Positions 1 through 10,862 of a stretch of DNA of 64,000 bases are shown in pieces. The stretch covers positions 9,300,001-9,364,000 of the forward strand of contig NC_046674.1 of NCBI RefSeq assembly GCF_003369915.1, written 5' to 3'. Every line of letters starts with the position of its first letter. The stretch's first letter is position 1. The notes beneath the pieces are model-generated. The model ran no database searches. It was not told the DNA's origin and saw only the letters and a program-made list of their open reading frames with translations. The stretch is from Drosophila miranda. Its lineage: Eukaryota > Arthropoda > Insecta > Diptera > Drosophilidae. Made by a program: the position numbers and the translations under genes.

Positions 1-595
1 GGAACACTCCATCAGCCACTTCTGGATCTGCTCGTGCGTCATATTCACCTTGGCCTTTCGCCGCTCCTTGCTGGTCAGCTGGTCCCCAAAGTATCCCTCG
101 GTGGGCACCACCGGGCCCAGCACAGGCTTGTGGATCGATCCGCACTTGCCCAGCGTGCACTTGGTGTTGTCGGGGCCGGAACTCTGGGCCAGGCTGACGC
201 TGGCTATCCCGAATATCTTCCCAGACTCCTCCTTGCTGGGCATCAGCGTAGCCTGCGCCAGAAAGCTGCTTATCTCGTCTTTCAGGGGATCGCCACTGCC
301 GCCGGCGCCTCCTGCATTGCTGTTACTGTGGGCAGGCGGTGGCGTTGGCGTGGACGTTGGGGCGCCTACTCCTGCTGCGTTGACTTGCTGTGAAGCTGCC
401 GCGGACGTGGAGGCCACTGGCGGCGGTGCCGGGTTGGGCGGCGGGGCTGTTGCTGTGCTCGAACTGAGGCTGGACGTCTGCAACACCACTGTTGCTGGCT
501 GGCTGGTGGATGCAACGACTGGCGGCGTGGCAGGCGTCGTTGGCGGTGCCAGGGGGCTTTTGGTGGCCGACGAGGAGGCGGTACCCGTGCCCGTG

Positions 596-630
<35 letters not shown>

Positions 631-3600
631 GCCCACCGTCGTGGACGTTGGCGTGGGCAGAAACTTCACAGGCGAGGGTGTGGGAAAGGTGCTCGAGGCC
701 GAGGATCGTGGTGGCAGTGGACTACGCTCGTATTTGGGCGTGAGGAAGTTTGGATTGATCTTGGGGCACTGGTAGGCCTCAATGGGTGGGGGATAGGTTG
801 TTGGCGGTGTCTGGTATTTCAGTGGCGATCCCTGGGCAGGAGTCTTGCTGCCAGACGGTCCTCCTCCTCCTCCCGCTCCGCCTCCGCCTCCCCCAGAGCC
901 AAACGGATGCGAGGGCGTCGGTGGGGGACGAACATAACCGGAATGGTAATGCGGCGATGCCTGCGGCAGATACGACGATGTCTTTTGGAAGCCCACCGCC
1001 ACTGCGGCGGCCGCACTGCCTCCGGGCAGGGCATAGGTGGCGGGTACATTGAGAATCTTTGATGTCGGCACCGGCGACTTCTTCTCCATGACCTTTAGCG
1101 GGGTATAGTTCAGAGGGGGAATGGAGATGCAATTGGATGCGGCCACTTGGATGCCACTGGGCAGGGGCAGTGTTGTCAGCGCTGGCGTCACCACTGGCGT
1201 TGCCGTCGCCACTGGCGTTGCCGTCGCCACTGGCGTTGTCGTTGCCACTTGCGTTGTCGTTGGCTTGGTGGCCAGCGGCAGCAACGAAAGCTGCTGTGTG
1301 GTCAAGGGGGGAATGATGGGCGCCTGGATCTGCAGCTGCATCGATTGGACGACCACTGATGGAAGAACCGCCGCCGAAGTTGTCGCTGTGGTGGCGGATG
1401 AAGCGACAGCAGACTGGAGCTTTGCTGATGGCCGGTGGGGTGTGGTGGTTGATAGCTTGCCGGCCATTGGCAATGGACTATCCTTCTCCTGGCTGGCTCC
1501 TTTGGGCACACACGGCACTTTGATGGCCAGTGGCTCGTCATCCGAGTCGCTGAAACTCTTCTCCAGATTGCGTTTCGTTTCGTTCAGCTCCTCGTTGATT
1601 AGAAAGTCTTCCTCCTCGTCGGAGTCGACTTTTGACTGTTCGGACTTGGCTTTGGGCTTTGCCTGTTCGCTCATCTTTGTCAGCGAGCCCTTTTTTACGA
1701 GCATTCCCTCGATGGGGGGTTTGGCGGGGGGCGCAGAAGCACCAGCAGCAGTAGCTGCCTTTCCCTGCTTTGGGGGTCGTCCGCGTCTTGCCGGAGGCGG
1801 TGGCTTCTCCTCCTCCGACTCGGGTGGGGAGGGCGGATCTGCTCGGGGTACTTCTGACGCAGCTGCTGTTGGAGCTGCTGCTCCCCCCTTTGGAGGTGGC
1901 TTGGGCGACGGCTTTCGCGATTGTTTACCTGCCGTTGGCACCGTCGTTGCCTCGGGCACGTTCAACTTTCCCGCCGCATTCTTTTTGATCTCCTTCTCCA
2001 TCTTCTCCATCTCCTTGGCGTTGGGTATGTCCGGGTAGCTGCTCAGCGAGAGATCATCATCATCGTCATCGGCCATCTGCAGCTTGTGGCCCATGATTCC
2101 CATGTAGATGGCCGCCGCCTCCTTGGTCTTCCTCGAGGGCCGCTGCGAGCGCTGTGGCTGGGGTTCCACCTCAACAGCGGCTGCTTCTTCCGCTGTGGCT
2201 TTGCTCTTGGCTGTCTTTCGTCCTGGACGGGCATTTGTCGTGGCTTTCTTTGGGCAGGGGGGCGCCAGGTCCTGCTCATCGGCCGGTGGGTCCTCAGCTT
2301 TTTTCTTTCCCGCCTTGGCCGCCCCGCGTTTGTTTGACTCCGCTGTCGCTGCGAGTGTTGCTGCCACCGCAACTTCTTTCTCCTTTTCCTTTTCCTCTTC
2401 TTTTTCCTTCTCTTTTTCCTGCTTCTTGGTGGCCGCTTTGCGACTCCTGGCCGCTGGTGGAGGCGCCGCGGCATTACCCTTCTTGGGACTGGCCCCCTTG
2501 GCGCCCTTCTTCAGCTTAATGGACTTGGCCAGCGGCTGCTCATCGTCGGAACTGAAGTCGAAGACGTTCAAACTCTTTTTACCCTTGCTGCCGGAGCCGT
2601 GCTGGCTGTCGCCGTTCTCCAGCTGCTGCTGTTGCTGCTTCTGCTGCTGCTTGGCTTCTTTGGCATAAATACTAGAATTTGTCTTCTCCTTTGTTTCTTT
2701 GAGCTGCTTGGCCGGCTCCTGTTCCGGCTCTGGCTGTGGCTGCTCTCCCTTTGGTTCCTCTGGATCCTTCTCCTTCTTCTTCTTGGAGTCTTCTTTCGCC
2801 TTTTCTGGCTCCTCTTGCTGGGGTGGCACCTTGACTGGCTCGAAAAAAGCCCGCTGTCGCGTCATCCGGCCCGAGGACTCGGGCGAGGGTATGAATATGG
2901 GTGATTCCCGTTGCCTTAACCGCTTCGCGGGTCCTTTTTCCTTAGGCGGAATCTCCGCAACGGCTACGGATGATGGTTCCGATGATGGTTTCTTTGCTGA
3001 GGCTGAGGCTGATGCTGCTGCTGCGGGTCGCCCCCTTTTGGCTGGCTCGGCTTTCGCTGGGCCCTCCTTTGAGGCCTCATCCCCGTTACGGGAGGTGGCA
3101 TCATGGGCTGAAAAGTATTCATCATCGTCATCCTCCTCATCCTCATGCTGCTTCTCCTCCTCCGCCCGATCATCGATTATGGCCTTGCTCTCCTTGGTGC
3201 TGGAACGGTTGGAACGACGCTTGTTGGTGTCTGCTGCAGTGGCTGATGATGTGGCGGCACCCAGGCTGTTGCTGTTGGTTTTGGTGGCGTTCTCAGGTGC
3301 TGCTCTGCCCCTGCCGCCACGTCGATTGCCATCGGTAACAACTTCGGCTCGCTTTCGCACAGCTCCGGGAAGCATTGAAGTCGTCGCTGTCGCTGTCGTT
3401 GGAGCCCCTGTTGCTGGTATGAGATTGGGTTTATCACTTGCTGCTTTGTCTGCTGCTGATGCCGATGCTGCTGCTGCTGCTGTTGATGACTTATCAGCCC
3501 CTGCTGGCTGCTGTGGCCGTGGCTCCGGCTCAACCTCCGCCTCTCTCTTCTTCGTTGCTGCCGCTCCGCCCTTGGCCGGCCTGCCACGTTTCTTCTTGTT

Positions 3601-4981
3601 GTTGACCGCTCGACTGTTCTGGGCCTTCTTGCTGCTGTTATTGTTGTTGTTGTTGTTGTTGCCCGGCAATGCTGCCTCGGATTCTTTTGAATCCTTGGAT
3701 TTACCCTGATTCAGATAGTCGAGATGAGCGGGCAAAGCGGGTGTGCCGCGAAAGCATAGAAACGTGAGGAAATCCTGCGGCTTGGGACACTTGTTGGGCA
3801 GTATCTCGATGGGCGGCTGCGAGCTCTCTGCACCCGAAGTGCTCGGGCCAGTGCCTCCTGCTCCTGCTCCAGCCGCTGCTGCCACGACGCTGCTGTATGC
3901 CATACCACTCGACGAGCTGCTGGGCGCACTCTGGCCCTGGGCGAACTTCCGCTGGGCCTGCACCTTGGTTCTGCAACAGAAAAAGAGAGAGACAGAGATA
4001 GAGACAGAGACAGAGAAGGAACAAAAGAGAAAGAGAGAGGAGAAATTGGAAAATGGAAATGGTGTGAGTGACTTTTAATTGGGCACAAATGCATTTTGAT
4101 ATACAATTACGAAGGTAAATATTAATTTCAGGCCCAAAATCAAAGAAACAATGCAGTGAACTGCACAGATACACACGCAGTTACAGTGGTCACAGGCCAC
4201 ACGGAACACGGAATTTACTGTCGCATTAATCCCAATTTATATCTAAACTGCTGTTCAATAAATCAATTTTCCACCACGTAAAAATAGATACATTCCCTAC
4301 ATTTAAATTGTGTAGCTACTGTCCCAGTTAGCGACTATAAACTGTCCCAATCCACCTGCATGGGGGAGACTGACTGACTGACTGACTGAATGACTGCCTG
4401 ACTGCCTGCTCCTCATACCAGAGCCAGTCAGAGCGATGCGAAACACCCCTTCAGCAATAGCTAGACGGCAGCAAACAACAACGCCACGACACGATGTTGA
4501 CGATTTTACTTATACAACTGCGGAGTCCAGTGCCCCCTTCCATCACCATCACCAGCCCCAACCCCAACCCCATGCCCCATCTACGCCTCATACTACTCTC
4601 CTCCCACTCCTCGCACTCCCGCAATGGCAGTGGCACCCGCACACAAGCTCACACCATTTCCAGGGGCCCTGCGACGTCATCTCTATTGGATTACACACGC
4701 ACACACACACACGCGCGCACGCACACACGGACAGTGTACACTAACGTAAATACACACAGATGTATTTATGATCAAACTCAATTTGCAACAACAATAGAGT
4801 GCTGTGGCAGCAGCAGCACCTGATAGAGATAGGAGACGAGACACACTCACCTCTTGGGCATTTCGGGTGATGACTCCACAGCAGCAGCAGCGGATGCCGC
4901 TGCCGCAGCCGCAGCCGCGGCAGCTGGTGGCGGAGTATCAGTCTCCTTGCGGCGACGCTTGTTGTCTTTTGAGACAACCAT
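1..4981 (-). CDS. Jarid2: Jarid2, N-terminal part (cut by window edge)
   Basis: Jarid2 is the catalytically inactive Jumonji/ARID protein that works with PRC2 on chromatin. Two exons are visible: 4851-4981 (ATG at 4979-4981, donor GTGAGT) and 3970 down to base 1, phase-matched and open to the window edge, giving about 1,370 residues. Two blocks just after the junction match vertebrate JARID2: QAQRKFAQ and, about 40 residues later, [15 protein letters not shown]. The rest is low complexity and basic/acidic: Ala-rich start, Lys/Arg-rich AT-hook-like GRP motifs, poly-Asn, a Gly-Thr repeat near 590-640, and an 18-bp coding repeat near 1197-1262. The ARID and JmjC domains would lie beyond the left edge. 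The segment before the conserved domains is far longer than in vertebrates. Long plus-strand open frames here are antisense shadows. Confidence 0.9.
3971..4850 (-). other. Jarid2 intron 1
   Basis: This intron is bounded by a GTGAGT donor (minus strand, 4849-4850) and a TTGCAG acceptor (3971-3976). It holds simple sequence: a GA-rich stretch near 3980-4045 on the plus strand, a TGAC repeat near 4368-4410, and a CA/CG dinucleotide run near 4693-4733. I see no gene in it. Confidence 0.75.
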
Positions 4982-5827
4982 TTTGTTGCGAATTTTTCGC
5001 GCCTCTTTCTCTCACCTCCTTCACACTTTTTGTGTGTGGCGCGCGGGACTCGCTTTGAATTAATTTATGTACGCGGGTCGGAACTTATTTGTGGGGCGCT
5101 CTGTAGTTTCTCATTTGCATAAACGCAATTGCCAATTTTCCGCCGGACTCTCTTTTTTATTATGTATATATTTGTACATATATATATACATGTATAGCTA
5201 CAACAAACACAGATTTTGTTGGTGCTTCTGCTGCAGCACGCAATTGATATCGTATTTTCGCTTCATCTTTTCACGCATTCAGTTGGTTGTGGGACATATA
5301 AAAATTGCACTAAAATACGTTTTATTATCTCGTCTCTCGAATACACATTATTCGTTTACATTTCACAAGCTGCAAGTGCAGTAAATTTCATTTTCTTTCG
5401 TGAGATTTGCTTGCACATATTTTTTTCGTTTCGCTGCTTCTTCTTCTTTCACCGCTTTTGCTTTGTGTCATGGCGGACAAGCAACGGTGCTGCCACTCTG
5501 TCGAAAAAGGGACGATGAAAAAAATTGCCAGATTCTTAAATGTAAGGAAAAAAAGGTAAGGAAGAAAGTGGACTTTCTCGTGAAGTTCTGGACGAGTTTC
5601 TACTCAAAAGCTGTTTTTGAAATCCACACTCCATCCTCTTTGAAACGGAGATCAAAATATAGATTGTGGCCTAACAAACATCGATGTTCACGGCCCACCT
5701 CTAATTTCGTGCACTTCCTGGTCTGGCAACCCCCTGGGAATTCTGTGAGTTGACAAAAATTGCAACAGTAGAAATTTGTGTGGTTAAATTGTCAAATAAA
5801 GACAAGTAAATAAGTACAAAAGCAAAC
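4982..5827. promoter_or_regulatory. Divergent Jarid2 / Uch-L5 upstream region
   Basis: This spacer lies between the Jarid2 start (leftward) and the Uch-L5 start (rightward) and must hold both 5' UTRs and promoters. It is AT-rich with TA/CA simple sequence near 5164-5195. I could not identify a clear TATA box or Motif 1 site, and no convincing extra gene is present. Confidence 0.5.
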
Positions 5828-6909
5828 ATGAGCGAAGGTGCTGGCAACTGGTGTCTCATTGAGAGCGATCCGGGCGTGTTCACGGAGCTGATTCGCGAAT
5901 TTGGTAAGTTTTTCAATTGGCCGCGCTTTCCGGGACGCCGCTCCTTGGATGCATACCGACGCGCCGGCAGCTCCAATCCAGTAATGTTTGCAAATTTCTC
6001 CGATTGCCAGGTTGCGATGGCGCTCAGGTGGAGGAAATATGGAGCCTGGACAGTGAATCGTTCAAGAACCTGGAGCCTATACACGGATTGATATTTCTCT
6101 TCAAATGGGTGCAGGAGGACGAGCCCGCTGGCAAGGTGGTGCTGGACAAGGAAGATATATTCTTTGCCAAGCAAGTGATCAACAATGCCTGCGCCACGCA
6201 GGCCATTCTCAGTTTGCTGATGAACCTGGAACACGAGGACATCAAACTGGGCGAGACGCTGGCCAACTTCAAGGAATTTTGCCAGTGCTTCGATCCCTAC
6301 AACAAGGGCCTGACGTTGAGCAATTCCTCCCAGATACGCACAGTGCACAACTCCTTCGCCCGGCAGACTCTCTTCGAGCTGGACATGAAGAACCAGAGCA
6401 AGGACGAGGATCTCTACCACTTTGTGGGATATATCCCTATTAAAGGACGTTTGTATGAGCTTGATGGCCTCCGCGAGGGACCCATCGATCTCGGTGAGAT
6501 CAAGCCGGATCAAAACTGGATTGATGTGGTGCGACCAATCATTGAGAAGCGCATGCAACGCTACAGCGACGGTGAGATCCACTTTAACCTGATGGCCCTG
6601 ATCTCGGACCGTCAGCGCATCTACGAGAAGCAGATAGACAAGCTGCTCAATCCGGCTTCCGATGCCATGGACACAGAGGAAGATCGTCAGACTGAAATTA
6701 GCAGCTTGCGCTCCTACATCCAGTACGAGGTACAGAAGAAAAAGCGCTACAAGGTGGAGAACGTGCGTCGCAAACATAACTACTTGCCCTTCATCGTGGA
6801 GCTGCTGAAAATGCTGGGCGAGACCGGCCAGCTGATGCCCATCTACGAGAAGGCCAAGCAGCGCGCGCTGGAACGCGAACAGGCGCAACGCAAAAAGGAG
6901 TCCAACTAA
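5828..6909 (+). CDS. Uch-L5: Ubiquitin C-terminal hydrolase UCH37/UCHL5 (proteasome-associated)
   Basis: This is a deubiquitinase of peptidase family C12, associated with the 19S proteasome through RPN13 and also found with INO80. Exons are 5828-5903 and 6011-6909, with a 107-nt GTAAGT...CAG intron. The protein is 324 aa against 329 in human. The catalytic set is intact: oxyanion Gln80, nucleophile Cys86 (NNACATQ), His162 (LYHFVGY) and Asp177 (RLYELDGLREGP). The C-terminal ULD/KEKE-type helix contains RRKHNYLPFI, which is typical of UCH37 and absent from short UCHs. The start is the only ATG giving the family N-terminus (WCLIESDPGVFTELI). An AATAAA lies about 100 nt after the stop. Confidence 0.97.
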
Positions 6910-7011
6910 AAGTATTTAACAAAAATACTATAACTTATCTCTCTGGATAGGACATTAGACAGAACCGAAAAGAACAGCCAGTTAACTGCAATTCAAAATT
7001 GCTGCGATTTC

Positions 7012-7017
7012 AATAAA
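7012..7017 (+). terminator. Poly(A) signal for Uch-L5
   Basis: AATAAA about 100 nt downstream of the Uch-L5 stop codon, in AT-rich sequence. Confidence 0.65.
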
Positions 7018-8434
7018 ACACAAAACACAAACTTATAAAAAATTAAGAATGAATGAAAGCAACATAAGAGAGCACTTACATACACTTACATCTATTGCTG
7101 GTTAATAGTTAGGGTCTTGAACTGCTTTGGACTGTACTTTAATTTTTATAAACGCCTCATGCTCCTGTGCTCCATCTGTGCACCCTGTGCTCTCTCTCTA
7201 TCTGCTAGTAATCGTACAATACAGTACAGTACATACTACAGCCCGTTCCAGGGTTAAGCTAAATATATAGTGAAAAATTTAAATAAATCGCATAAATAAA
7301 CACAATTTTGGTAAAGTAAATGAATGGAAACAATTGTATATGCCTTTTCTCGTATAGAATATATTTGGTTTGGTATTTTACGTTTTGTATATATATTTTT
7401 TACAATTTCTATTTTGTTTTGGTTGTATTTTGCATTTGATTTTTGCGTTTCGTTTCCCATTTTGAAATTTTGATGCTGCTTGTTGTATATATATGTATGT
7501 ATATGTCTATGTATATGTATATTGTATGTATATAGGAATATTTAGTTAATCATCTGTGCTTCCGTTCGGTCGTAGTCTACTCTAAAAAAATTTGTCTCTT
7601 ACCAGCTATGGTTTTATCTACTTGTTACTCGTAGTTTGCGTCGTATTTAGGGAACTTTCATTTTGGGAGGAGGTCGATCTTTGATTTAGTTTTTCTCTTC
7701 ATAATATTGTTTGATATTTTTGCACTTAGAGACTAGGCTTTAAACCTTACACTACATACATGGCTGCACTGCTAGACAGGATGCTGGATGCTGTTTGCTG
7801 TATGCTGTATACTTGATGCTGGGGCAGGGTTCCTAGGGATGAGATGCTGGAAACCGAAGCTAAAATTTATATTATATATATATATTGTACCGATTCGGGT
7901 ATAGTTCTCTTCTGTTCTGTTCTGGACAGAATTTGGCTGCACCCAGAAGCGCTATGGCAACTACAGAAATATATGTGTTTATGTATATCTATATACATAC
8001 TATATATGTATGTATGTATATAATATGTGTATATCTTTTGTATACTCTCGTAAGTATGTCGTTTAGTTGTTACTTTGAGTATAAATAATCTTAAATCTTA
8101 ATATGTATTTAGTATTTAATTTTGCCAATTGGTGTAGTTTTGGGGATCGGCTTAATTGAATTTCATTCGATTTAAGTTTTTGTTTTTCCTTTTTTTTTTA
8201 ACATTTAGTCTAATTTTACTAGTGTCTCTGATACTTAATTTCCTTGGTTAATTTGATAATTTTCTGTTAAATTTAGCACTTAGTTCTCAATGATTTCTCT
8301 GTTTTTGTTATTTGATTTTTTTTTCTTGTTCGTTTCGAAGACACAACAGTTACTGGTCCAGTTCCAGGAAGAAGTATTTGTTTATGTATGTATATGTTTT
8401 TGATGATTTAGTTGCTGTCGTATTGGGCCCGACT
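7018..8434. other. AT-rich intergenic region between convergent 3' ends
   Basis: This region separates the Uch-L5 3' end (plus) from the stop codon of gene A (minus), so it should hold gene A's 3' UTR. It is AT-rich with TATATG/GTATGTATA simple repeats near 7480-7530 and 7870-8040. Short open frames here show no protein-like composition. I see no gene. Confidence 0.6.
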
Positions 8435-9877
8435 TTACCGTGGTCCGTTTCCGGCCGGGGTTCCACTTCCGTTTCCGGCGTAACTGTACTGCAAGCCGGC
8501 GGGCGTCAATTCGTTGCAAACATCACTGCGCTGTGTCGCTACATTTAGGGCGGCAAAGGCATGATGCGGGCGTGGCGTGCTCAGGGCAGAGTGATGTGGA
8601 TGCGGATGCGGATGTGCATGTGGCTGTGGTTGTGGCTGTGCTTGGGCCGTATCGTAGGCGGTTAGATCAATGCTGGGAGCTGTAAATGTAAATGTAAATG
8701 TAAATGTAAAGGATCGCCATTCCCTTCCTTAATGCTTACCAGCCGAATGCATGCGGTTGTAGAGGTTCTTGCGCTTCTTCTTTAATAGGATATCCAAATT
8801 ATAGCTCTCCAGAGCAGCTCTGAAAGAGTTAGGTCATAATAAAATGGGACTGCTTATATTTTAGATCCAAGAGAAATGGCAAACTCACTTTTCGGGCCTG
8901 CCGTTGCCTAGCAGATCCTTGAATGCCACATAGATCTTGTTTAGCGTCAGATTGGATAGCCCCTGGCCCAGATATCGTACAAATTTAAGTTGTTCACATT
9001 TGGATAAAGCGCTCTCGTGGAAGTCCAAAAAGGGTCGATGATCGGATATCTGATATTCCTGGATAGAACGAAAATCAAATCGAAAGGGGAGACGGAAACG
9101 GAACAAAAACAGAAACAGAAACGGAAGAGAGTACATGTTAGGATAGTCATCTGCTTTGGGAGTGGGGGCAAGAGTTTTGTTCAATGCTCTCTAAGTTAAT
9201 GATGATGCAATTTTGATCTACACAAGTGTAATGCCAATCTCTGGGTTATAGCCAATTCGGGAAAAGAACAAAGCTCCGCTAGACTACAGTAGTGCCTCCT
9301 CCTGGTGGTTGGGTTATTTTTTTTGTTTTTATTGTTTGTTGCAGTGGTGGTGGGTGGTGGAGGCTGGCGGAGGCTGGCCTGGCGCCGATACACTTTTGCT
9401 CACATTGCAAAACTTGATGAAGTTCTCGATGAGTATGTACTTTTCATAATTGCTCAGACATTGCTGCCCACTACTCTGTATACCGAACTGTTTCAATAGC
9501 TCCTGTTTCTTGGGCGGCAACCGGCTGATGTGCGTGCACACCCCGTCCTCGATGCGGTGCGTCTCGTGCACCTCAAAGTTCTCGTAGATGATCATCTGTT
9601 CCAGGGAGCGCGGCGGCGGCCCCAGAGCCGGCGGTGGCGGTGCACCGCACACATAACGGGGATCCATTGTGGGCGGCAGCGACAGCGGCTGCGGCGCGGC
9701 AACAAAACTGCTGTTCGTATTAAGAGCCATAGCCGCTGACAGGTTAACCGTGCCGCTGCTGCTGCTGCTGTTACTGTTGCTGTTGATGAGGTTGGTGCTG
9801 GCGCTGGCGCTGGTGCTGCTGCTGCTGCTGCTGTTGGCGGCTGCGAACTCCAGGGATCCGTCATTGGCGGCCGCCAT
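8435..9877 (-). CDS. Unrecognised protein A, paralogue of the upstream gene B
   Basis: The minus-strand exons are 9404-9877, 8889-9058 (170 nt), 8740-8819 and 8435-8679. All junctions are GT-AG and phase-matched, giving 322 aa from the first in-frame ATG. An acceptor-like TTGTAG sits 13 nt before that ATG, so an upstream exon probably exists. The N-terminus is Ser/Ala/Asn-rich. A conserved two-part module follows: ENFEVHETHRIEDG...LPPKK...LKQFG...ILIENFIKFC, then EYQISDHRPF...QLKFVRYLGQGL...KIY, ending in a basic KKKRKN segment that could be nuclear. The C-terminus is rich in His-Pro. I do not recognise the family. Gene B carries the same module with the same exon boundaries, so the two are tandem duplicates or parts of one complex locus. 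Confidence 0.75.
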
Positions 9878-9890
9878 GTTCTTGAGGTCT

Positions 9891-10862
9891 ACAAGAGAGA
9901 GGGGGAGGGGCTACAGTTAGGCTGCGGGCAACGGTTCAACTGCTCAACACTGATTTTAGTATTGTTTTTGCAGTCCGATCGGCCGTCTTGAAGGGATATT
10001 AACGGGACATTGTTACGAATACAGATGCTGAGCCTCACAGCAATCGCATTCCAATGGAAATACGTTCCGTTTTCGTCCCATTATTAATGGCTTAGCGCAA
10101 ATGCAGAGGCGCCCAATGGCAGGCAATAAATCTCAAGAAGAAACAACATTTCCAATCGATTTTGTTCTCAATCGCTTTCCGCTATGTATATATATATATT
10201 TTCTGTGTGTGTGTGTGTGTTTGCAAACAATTTCCATATACAGTACATATGTATGTATGTACATATACATATACATATACTATATGGTACATTGTAAGTA
10301 TATAAACATATACTATAGGGGGTGTATATAGTTAGGATTGGCTTTTGTTTAACATACAATACATATATTATCATTGTTCTTGGCTTACTAAAATATATAT
10401 ACGATTAATCGTATCGTAGTATTATAATCATATTAAATAGCGTTATCTTGATTTCCTATATGTTCTTGTGTGTGTATGAGTGTTTCGAGTGATTGTGTAA
10501 AAGTAATAATCTCTTTTTAAGGAATAACATTGCATAGTTTTTGAGGGGTATAATGATCGATCGTTGTCCAACAATTTCTACGTCGTCAAACATAATACAA
10601 ATTTGTTGTATAGTTTCCATAAAATTTGGCAAAAAGCTTGTAAAATTATTCTAAAATAAATGAAACAAAAAAAATGTGTAAAAGATTATGACGCGATTTT
10701 CTTATATAAGGTTTCCGGTTAAAATTTCTAATCGATAAGGGACAGGAGAAGGGATAGGGGATAGGGAACAGTAACAGGATAGGAGTGTGGATCCGCAACA
10801 GCCTACGATTGTCAACAGGTGGCGCCTCCGCCGCTGCCCTTGGCGCCACGCCGACCCCAATC
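9891..10862. other. Spacer between genes A and B
   Basis: The first bases (9891-9892, minus strand) form the probable acceptor AG in front of gene A's first recognised exon. The rest is AT-rich with TA/TG microsatellites near 10185-10330 and should include gene B's 3' UTR. No further coding segment is evident. Confidence 0.5.

Noticed and set aside
590-650. Tandem GTGCCC/GTGCCT units considered as a CRISPR-like or regulatory array
   Set aside because: They are coding repeats (Gly-Thr) inside Jarid2, with no spacers. The host is a eukaryote.
2043-2474. Lys/Arg-rich minus-strand frame in Jarid2
   Set aside because: It is a different phase of the real Jarid2 exon; basic content arises from shifted Glu/Lys codons.
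1121-3709. Long plus-strand open frames (up to 336 codons) opposite Jarid2
   Set aside because: They are antisense shadows of a GC-rich, low-complexity coding exon. The minus frame matches JARID2 motifs and splices in phase.
5701-6888. 395-codon minus-strand open frame
   Set aside because: It is antisense to the Uch-L5 coding region, which has intact catalytic residues and a consistent intron.
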